Source of the DNA: Ashinkailepas kermadecensis
Lineage: Eukaryota; Arthropoda; Thecostraca; Neolepadidae
Direction: 5' to 3'
Assembly (NCBI GenBank): GCA_034440615.1
Contig: JAOTOM010005141.1
Location: 1,015,001 to 1,079,000, forward strand
Length of the DNA: 64,000 nt
Positions 57,184 through 64,000 of this stretch are shown here, in pieces. Each line of letters begins with the position of its first letter. Position 1 is the first letter of the stretch. The position numbers and the translations under genes were made by a program. Under the pieces are notes generated by a model, which saw only the letters and a program-made list of their open reading frames with translations, had not been told where the DNA came from and made no database searches.

Positions 57184-57238
57184 ATGGGCGCTGTATGACC
57201 AACGCAGTCGATGCGCCCCTAAGCCAAAATAACCGACC
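57184..57238 (+). mobile_element. 55-bp retro-insertion (SINE-tail micro-element)
   Basis: ATGGGCGCTGTATGACCAAC to AAAATAACCGACC. The perfect 14-bp TSD gacgagctggcctg lies at 57170-57183 and 57239-57252. This is the cleanest full-length example of the short form. Confidence 0.92.
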
Positions 57239-57255
57239 GACGAGCTGGCCTGCCC

Positions 57256-57312
57256 TGTCTCATTGCAGGGCAGTGGTGAGCATATTTGACCTTGTCCCAT
57301 TGCAGGGCGACG
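57256..57312 (+). repeat. Two diverged relatives of the 37-bp splice-site repeat
   Basis: TGTCTCATTGCAGGGCAGTG-GTGAGCATATTTGAC and CTTGTCCCATTGCAGGGCGA resemble units of the array at 58786-61011, in the same intron 1.5 kb away. They may be old founders or escaped copies. Confidence 0.65.
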
Positions 57313-57612
57313 AAGAACGGATATTCACTAGCTTATTCGGTGTTGGGAGTTTACGTTGTCGTTTGGTTAAAAGCATGATTTGAGCCGCCGGTATATAACT
57401 GGTTTTAACGACCTGGTGACCAGCTAGCCAGGCTTCGGTATATTCCAAATGTCATCTACTTTGATATTAGTTAGCTAGAAAGAACCATGACGCCTACTTC
57501 GGTATTCTCCTATGCATCCTGCAAGCAGGTGCAAATTAAAGTTGTTTGATGAGGACTTATGGGCTAATTCCTTTAGTCTAAATACAAAATTACCAAATTC
57601 GTTGGAATATTC

Positions 57613-57918
<306 letters not shown>

Positions 57919-58785
57919 GACACAACTTTCCTGAAATACATATTAATGGGGATAGTTCCTCACAATGCTCCGGTAAATCCCTTCCTTGATGTATATACAT
58001 ATCACACGACTGATTGTAGGGTAGTTCTTGACCCCTGGCGTGTGATAGTCTAATAGGACCGTCGCGAACCGCAATTAACCCGATATGGAGAAGCGTAAGA
58101 CCTCGTGTTATATTTTGACTTGTAACGAATAGCGCGAAGCCGAAAATATAATAAGGGCTGGCAGAAATTTAGCGGGCGTCTGCCAACACCTATTTCAGCG
58201 AGTACAGACTACGTCGTCCGTACGTAAGAGCGGAGAGAACCGTGTATCTAGTCCGATGTATTTACCCACAGTCTCTTGTTAACTCACTCAACACATCTAA
58301 AACATCGCCCACCGAGCCGACAGGTGGCTCCGCCTCGCGGCCGTATGCCCTGCGGCGTGATTGGCGGGCGGATACGACCGCCCGTCCACCATTGGCAACA
58401 CGTCATGCGTCACGCCTACTGCCAGAATGGCCGCTGATCGTGACTCAGGGTGACTCACACATATGCCACGTGCAGAAGGCACATACCGGCTGTCCTAATC
58501 TTATCTAAGCGGATGTAAGTTGGTACATTTAGCCACAACAGTTGATAACAGTCATCGGGGTGAATCACGCACTGCATTCCTTTCGGCGCGGCCAGAAACA
58601 TGACTAATTTGAACTACGTTACATGATGCACCATGTGTGCTTACGTATATACGACCATACTTAATTATATGTTTACCCATTTAATTACGCCTTGCCTTAC
58701 TTACTTACATATACGCCTTGGAAATGTTACTAGCTTTGATACTGAACGGCCAAAAAAATCAGATCGCAAAGCAGATTTGCAGGAC
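57919..58785. other. Intron C-D, unassigned part
   Basis: No exon or mobile element was recognised. Short ORFs only. Confidence 0.5.
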
Positions 58786-61011
58786 GGTCAACGTTATACC
58801 TGATGCTCTCCCATTGCAGGACGGTGAGCACTATATCTGATGTCCTCCCATTGTAGGACGGTGAGCATTATATCTGATGCTCTCCCATTGCAGGACGTTG
58901 AACACCATATCTGATGCTCTCCCATTGCAGGACGGTGAGCACTATATCTGATGCTCTCCCATTGCAGGACGGTGAACACTATATCTGATGCTCTCCCATT
59001 GCAGGACGTTGAGCACTATATCTGATGCTCTCCCATTGTAGGACGTTGAGCACTATATCTGATGCTCTCCCATTGTAGGACGGTGAGCATTATATCTGAT
59101 GCTCTCCCATTGCAGGACGGTGAACACTATATCTGATGCTCTTCCATTGCAGGACGCTGAGCACTATATCTGATGCTCTCCCATTGCAGGACGTTGAGCA
59201 CCATATCTGATGCTCTCCCATTGCAGGACGGTGAGCACTATATCTGATGCTCTCCCATTGTAGGACCGTGAGCACCATATCTAATGTTGTCCCATTGTAG
59301 GACGCTGATCACTATATCTGATGCTCTCCCATTGCAGGACGCTGAGCACTATATCTGATGCTCTCCCATTGCAGGACGGTGAACACTATATCTGATGCTC
59401 TTCCATTGCAGGACGCTGAGCACTATATCTGATGCTCTCCCATTGCAGGACGTTGAGCACCATATCTGATGCTCTCCCATTGCAGGACGGTGAGCACTAT
59501 ATCTGATGCTCTCCCATTGCAGGACGGTGAACACTATATCTGATGCTCTCCCATTGCAGGACGCTGAGCACTATATCTGATGCTCTCCCATTGCAGGACG
59601 TTGAGCACTATATCTGATGCTCTCCCATTGCAGGACGTTGAGCACTATATCTGATGCTCTCCCATTGCAGGACGGTGAGCACCATATCTGATGCTCTCCC
59701 ATTGCAGGACGGTAGCAGTTGTCCCATTGTAGGACGGTGAGCACCATATCTAATGTTGTCCCATTGTAGGACGGTGAACACTATATCTGATGCTCTCCCA
59801 TTGCAGGGTGAGCACTATCTGATGCTCTCTCATTGCAGGACGTTGAGCACTATATCTGATGCCCTCCCATTGCAGGACGGTGAGCACCATATCTAATGTT
59901 GTCCCATTGTAGGGCACCTGTTAATGTTGTCCCTTCAGGACGTTGAGCACTATATCTGATGCTCTCCCATTGCAGGACGCTGAGCACTATATCTGATGCT
60001 CTCTCATTGCAGGACGTTGAGCACCATATCTAATGTTGTCCCATTGTAGGACGGTGAGCACCATGTCTAATGTTGTCCCATTGCAGGACGTTGAGCACTA
60101 TATCTGATGCTCTCCCATTGCAGGACGTTGAGCACTATATCTGATGCTCTCCCATTGCAGGACGGTGAGCACCATATCTAATGTTGTCCCATTGTAGGAC
60201 GGTGAGCACCATATCTAATGTTGTCCCATTGTAGGACGGTGAACACTATATCTGATGCTCTCCCATTGCAGGACGCTGAGCACTATATCTGATGCTCTCT
60301 CATTGCAGGACGTTGAGCACTATATCTGATGCCCTCCCATTGCAGGACGGTGAGCACCATATCTAATGTTGTCCCATTGTAGGACGGTGAGCACCATGTC
60401 TAATGTTGTCCCATTGCAGGACGTTGAGCACTATATCTGATGCTCTCCCATTGCAGGACGGTGAGCACCATATCTAATGTTGTCCCATTGTAGGACGCTG
60501 AACACTATATCTGATGCTCTCCCATTGCAGGACGCTGAGCACTATATCTGATGCTCTCCCATTGCAGGACGGTGAACACTATATCTGATGCTCTTCCATT
60601 GCAGGACGCTGAGCACTATATCTGATGCTCTCCCATTGCAGGACGTTGAGCACCATATCTAATGTTGTCCCATTGTAGGACGGTGAACACTATGTCTGAT
60701 GCTCTTCCATTGCAGGACGGTGAACAATATATCTGATGCTCTCCCATTGCAGGACGCTGAGCACTATACCTGATGCTCTCCCATTGCAGGACGTTGAGCA
60801 CCATATCTGATGTTGTCCCATTGTAGGACGGTGAGCACCATATCTGATGCTCTCCCATTGCAGGACGTTGAGCACCATATCTAATGTTGTCCCATTGTAG
60901 GACGTTGAGCACCATATCTGATGTTGTCCCATTGTAGGACAGTGAGCACCATATCTGATGCTCTCCCATTGCAGGACGTTGAGCACTATATCTGATGCTC
61001 TCCCATTGCAG
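58786..61011 (+). repeat. 37-bp minisatellite made of 3' splice sites, about 60 copies
   Basis: Units read GATGCTCTCCCATTGCAG followed by GACGGTGAGCACTATATCT. The second main type has TAATGTTGTCCCATTGTAG. Each unit therefore has a branch-like CTGAT or CTAAT, a pyrimidine tract and CAG or TAG, and many have GGTGAG right after. The last unit is the real acceptor of exon D, which shares 18 intronic and the first 8 exonic bases with the unit. Some units read GACGTTGAG or GACGCTGAG and lose the strong donor. A few units are shortened (59707, 59806, 59915). Because the period is 37, any pseudo-exon with an acceptor in one unit and a donor in a later one would be 4, 41 or 78 nt, mostly frame-shifting. 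Confidence 0.96.
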
Positions 61012-61149
61012 GACGGTGACAGTGAGGAGCAGCTGGCCATTAACCAGGTGGCACTCTGTCCGGAAAGCAGACAGCTGGCTGTGGCTGGCGCATCATCGTA
61101 CGTCATCCACTTCCGGTTCAGTAGAACCGAGAAGACCTCGGAAATTCCG
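61012..61149 (+). CDS. Tomosyn: Tomosyn exon D
   Basis: A 138-nt, 46-codon exon. It encodes DGDSEEQLAINQVALCPESR, then QLAVAGASSYVIHFRFSRTE and KTSEIP. Tomosyn's WCPESRxLxIAG...VIxYRFS blade is recognisable, with Leu where Trp is usual (ALCPES). It starts in phase 0 after CCCATTGCAG and ends in phase 0 at CCG|GTCAGT. Its first bases GACGGTGA are identical to the array unit upstream. The acidic start DGDSEE corresponds to the variable linker of other tomosyns, so drift there is tolerable. Confidence 0.93.
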
Positions 61150-62224
61150 GTCAGTGATCGTTCTTGGTGGTGTGTGTGGAAATGCCTATAATCGGGTTGG
61201 GTGTCAAAGTGTCTGTAAAGTAGTCGTTCTGAAATATGAAGAAAGTAACATATGGAAATGATTATCACTGGACCTATTATGCACTCGAACGTGGCTTCAC
61301 GTAGTGCAGCTTCCCTGACACATGTATCAAGGTGACATTTAAATAGTGCATGGGCTTATTGGGCAATCGCTCACTGTTCTGAATGTACGTTGCCAACCTA
61401 TTTTGGCGAATGTCATCTTATCGCAATTTTTGAATTAAGTGAAAACTGTCATGACAGATAATGTTGCTGAACGATGGTTCAACTAGTACATCCTATGATT
61501 ATGTGTCATGCTAAACTTAAACAAAAACCTATTGATTCAGCATCATTCGGGTTGAGCATTGGCCACTACGTTGATGTTTAGGTAGATTCATTAATTCGGA
61601 GCATTGCCCGAACACGAAATGTTTTACATGAAACACGCAAGTTTACAATCATGTCATCTCAAGGTTTTAAAACATGTGAGCTAGCTAGTTAGTTATTAGA
61701 CTTCGTGGTGCGTCGACTACGAATATTGTGCGCTTATCCCGCTCTGAACCAGAATTTCTCCGACGGCTGGATCAAAAGATAGGTCCAGATGTACCAAATA
61801 TAGGACAAGGTAGACGAAGGATAGATAAAATGGCGGCAGCTGCCAGTTCTGAGTAGAAGAAGAGAAGCATAACTTCTTTACCATAATAATGCTATATAAT
61901 AATGTGTAGGCAGGTGGTCTGTCAGTGAAATGATGCTTCATTCAAAGGCCTTCGTTCAATGTAGTACCGGTTTGTTGTTGTTTTGGATACCGAAATGCAA
62001 AAACACTGGAACATGGAATTTGTTATTATAGCGGAAGGCAATAGCGGAGTAATACTCTCAGCTGGGTTTCATTTTCCATGCAAATTTCTAAGTTCGGGAC
62101 AGTCAGCTGGATTGCGGACGCTCAGAGTATGTGAGTATGTGTCGAGTAGGTGAGTATGTGTTTCCGTATATTGTGCTTCCTAGATGGTTTATTCCGTCGT
62201 CGGTCTAGCTTTGTATGGGGATGC
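61150..62224. other. Intron D-E, first part
   Basis: No exon was recognised. A decayed minus-orientation micro-element may lie at about 61681-61730 (GTTAGTTATTAGACTTCGTG). TSDs were not identified. Confidence 0.5.
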
Positions 62225-62766
62225 TATGAATCCGCCCACGAGTGTGCCTTCTAGCCGTGAACACCTGTGTGGCAGTGCTAGGCTCTGATATCCGCCCACC
62301 AGTGTGCCTTCTAACCGTGAACACCTGTGTGGCAGTGCGAGGCTCTGATATCCGCCCACCAGTGTGCCTTCTAACCGTGAATACCTGTGTGCCAGTGCGA
62401 GGGTCTGATATCCGCCCACCAGTGTGCGTTCTAACCGTGAACACCTGTGTGGCAGTGCGAGGATCTGATATCCGCCCACCAGTGTGCCTTCTAACCGTGA
62501 ACACCTGTGTGGCCGGGACGAGTGGTCTAGGGGTAAGATGCTCGTCTCACAATCGAAAGATTGTGGGTTCGAGTCTCACCTGTCGCTACTCTTCGCCCGC
62601 GACCAATCGGCGTGAGAGATTGGCGACGCTATATGACTCAACAGTCGACGTGTCGTAAAACCAATAACCAACCAACACCTGTGTGGCAGTGCGAGGGTCT
62701 GATATCCGCCCACCAGTGTGCCTTCTAACCGTGAACACATGTGTAGCATTGCGAGGCTCTAATATC
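62225..62766. repeat. 60-bp minisatellite, left part, split by a SINE
   Basis: Units contain GATATCCGCCCACCAGTGTG, CCTTCTAACCGTGAACACCT and GTGTGGCAGTGCGAGGCTCT, with about six copies. SINE copy 5 interrupts one unit at 62514, and the array is split again by a hAT-like element at 62767. Confidence 0.95.
62514..62673 (+). mobile_element. tRNA-derived SINE, copy 5
   Basis: Usual head and body. The perfect 14-bp TSD aacacctgtgtggc lies at 62500-62513 and 62674-62687. Removing it restores a normal 60-bp array unit, so the array predates this insertion. Confidence 0.95.
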
Positions 62767-63009
62767 CAGACTTGTGCTCGACTCAAATTTGTTTAGTCGA
62801 CTCACATACGACTCATAGATCTTGAGATCTGATTCGACTCATGATTCAGAGCAGGTCAAAATTATTTGATTCGACTCAATTCATATTCGGCTCACAAAGC
62901 ATGATTCGACTCACGATTCAAACAGACTGACAGAAATTTAAATCGATTCAGATCTGACTCAGTGGTATCAGACTCATGAGCCGTATGATTCAGTGTGCAC
63001 TGACCACAC

Positions 63010-63071
<62 letters not shown>

Positions 63072-63372
63072 TTGTATAAATATGTTGTTTTTTGCTCCCT
63101 ACTTTGTGTCACGGCATGCTATTCACAAAAATATATGCTTTATATCATTTGTTTATAACTTACATTTGAGTCATAAGACTCAAATGACTCATTGTGATTT
63201 GAATGATTGAATCATGATTCGACTCAACTTTTTTTAAAGGTGTGATTCAACTCACAACTCAAGATATATTTTGGGGAAATAATCGATTCAATTTGCACTC
63301 ATCCAAAAACGATTGATTGAATTGAAAAACATGTGTCGATTCTCTATTCAACTCGAGTCGAGCACAAGTCTG
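62767..63372. mobile_element. hAT-like MITE with 18-bp TIRs and 8-bp TSD
   Basis: A perfect 18-bp inverted pair, CAGACTTGTGCTCGACTC at 62767-62784 and its complement at 63355-63372. The 8-bp target duplication ctaatatc / ttaatatc (one mismatch) lies at 62759-62766 and 63373-63380. An 8-bp TSD, CAG start and short TIR fit the hAT superfamily. The 606-bp interior lacks a transposase but is full of ATTCGACTCA and GACTCAT repeats in both orientations, like subterminal binding sites. It includes a TA microsatellite. Confidence 0.85.
63014..63068. repeat. (TA)n microsatellite inside the MITE
   Basis: About 27 TA dinucleotides. Confidence 0.95.
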
Positions 63373-63480
63373 TTAATATCTGCCCACCAGTGTGCCTTCT
63401 AACCGTGAACACCTGTGTGACAGTGTGGGGCTCTGATATCCGTCCACCAGTGTGCCTTCTAACCCTCCGGCTGGATCTAA
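63373..63480. repeat. 60-bp minisatellite, right part
   Basis: The array resumes right after the MITE (TGCCCACCAGTGTGCCTTCT) for just under two units, then ends in a duplicated CTGGATCTAACCCTCTGGCT phrase. Confidence 0.9.
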
Positions 63481-63487
63481 CCCTCTG

Positions 63488-63616
63488 GCTGGGTGCCGCC
63501 CGAGAGTGCTGGTCTGACTGTGAGCGCCTCGGATAGTGTCTGGACACCCCAGTGTGACCGTGGGCCGCCTGGGTGCCGCCCGGGAGTGCTGATCTGACTG
63601 TGAGCGCCTCGAACAG
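63488..63616 (+). repeat. Tandem duplication of the exon E acceptor region
   Basis: GGGTGCCGCCCGAGAGTGCT...CTGACTGTGAGCGCCTCGGATAG (63490-63536) and the near-identical copy ending CGCCTCGAACAG (63616) are about 80-90 bp apart. The second is the real acceptor. The first ends in a mutated but still AG-containing version. Confidence 0.82.
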
Positions 63617-63740
63617 TTCCTGGAGATCCCGATCGTGTACGAGGCATACGGCGACCCGGACCGGTCGTCACCGGACAGTGAGCTGCCTGTCACGCTGCGT
63701 CCGGCCAACTCTACTAAAGACGACAACGGCAAACAGGCCA
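63617..63740 (+). CDS. Tomosyn: Tomosyn exon E (right end tentative)
   Basis: Phase 0 start after CCTCGAACAG. It encodes FLEIPIVYEAYGDPDRSSPD, then SELPVTLRPANSTKDDNGKQ. IPxLEIxIxYE directly continues exon D's SEIP as in other tomosyns. The acidic, Ser/Pro-rich remainder corresponds to the variable loop between propellers. The donor is taken at CCA|GTAAAC (63741), giving phase 1. A later donor cannot be excluded because a CA-rich repeat starts there. Confidence 0.82.
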
Positions 63741-63744
63741 GTAA

Positions 63745-63840
63745 ACACTCGCCAACACACACTCAACAGCACACACTGGACAGTACACACTCGACAGCAC
63801 ACACTCGACAGCACACACCCGACAGTACACACTGGACCAG
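63745..63840. repeat. ACACACTCGACAGC short tandem repeat
   Basis: CACACACTCGACAG and CACACACTGGACAG units of 14-20 bp directly follow exon E. Confidence 0.9.
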
Positions 63841-63859
63841 TGTTGTATTTTCACTTCTC

Positions 63860-64000
63860 AGTCTTGGACTCGGAGTGTATAATTTTTGGACTCGCCGAAA
63901 TATGGAGTGTATAACCTTGAGAAGCACTAAGTAATGGATCGTATATTTTTGGGTTTGCCAAAATATGGTGTATACCCTTGAAACACAAGTAATGGACTGT
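63860..64000. repeat. Two copies of a unit of about 65 bp at the window end
   Basis: GTATAATTTTTGGACTCGCC...AAGTAATGGA and CGTATATTTTTGGGTTTGCC...AAGTAATGGA follow each other and may continue beyond the window. Confidence 0.75.

Overview
This is an intron-dominated stretch of an invertebrate nuclear genome, probably an arthropod and perhaps a crustacean. The evidence is spliced exons with GT-AG borders, tRNA-derived SINEs with target-site duplications (TSDs), several non-LTR retrotransposons, DNA transposons with terminal inverted repeats (TIRs), abundant micro- and minisatellites, and short runs of the arthropod telomere-type motif TTAGG (about 35.8-36.9 kb). No bacterial operon, rRNA, CRISPR locus or intact tRNA gene is visible.

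The one host gene I can support is a tomosyn (syntaxin-binding protein 5 / Lgl family) homologue on the + strand. Five exons lie in order at 13556-13760, 55142-55228, 56867-56972, 61012-61149 and 63617-63740. The intron phases match at every junction, and together they encode a continuous part of the N-terminal WD40 region. The first intron is about 41 kb and holds most of the window. The next three are 1.6, 4.0 and 2.5 kb. Earlier and later exons lie outside the window or were not recognised.

Layout. 0-7 kb: microsatellite, a 19-copy 55-bp minisatellite, two SINEs and a MITE. 7-13 kb: a decayed LINE (LINE A) and two minus-strand LINE fragments. 13.1-14.1 kb: exon A between two short-period arrays. 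14.4-22 kb: LINE debris, then copies of a transposase-like DNA element in opposite orientations. 24-27, 32.6-34.3 and 46-49 kb: a repeat family (here called E) built from degenerate units of about 28 bp. 28-30 kb: microsatellite and two minisatellites. 32.6-35.2 and 45.2-49.0 kb: an inverted duplication flanking a 10-kb block with a TIR element, LINE B (split by a SINE) and LINE C (619-codon reverse transcriptase ORF). 49-53.5 kb: a large 21-bp minisatellite with a 525-bp higher-order repeat. 53.5-64 kb: LINE remnants and the remaining tomosyn exons, each beside its own minisatellite.

The two most unusual things are as follows. (1) A 2.2-kb array of about 60 units of 37 bp ends exactly at the acceptor of tomosyn exon D. 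Every unit repeats that acceptor (branch-like motif, pyrimidine tract, CAG), and many also carry a strong GTGAG donor. (2) There is a set of extremely short (33-56 bp) retro-insertions, each flanked by its own 11-14 bp TSD and all carrying the same 3' tail, which resembles the end of the local tRNA-derived SINE.
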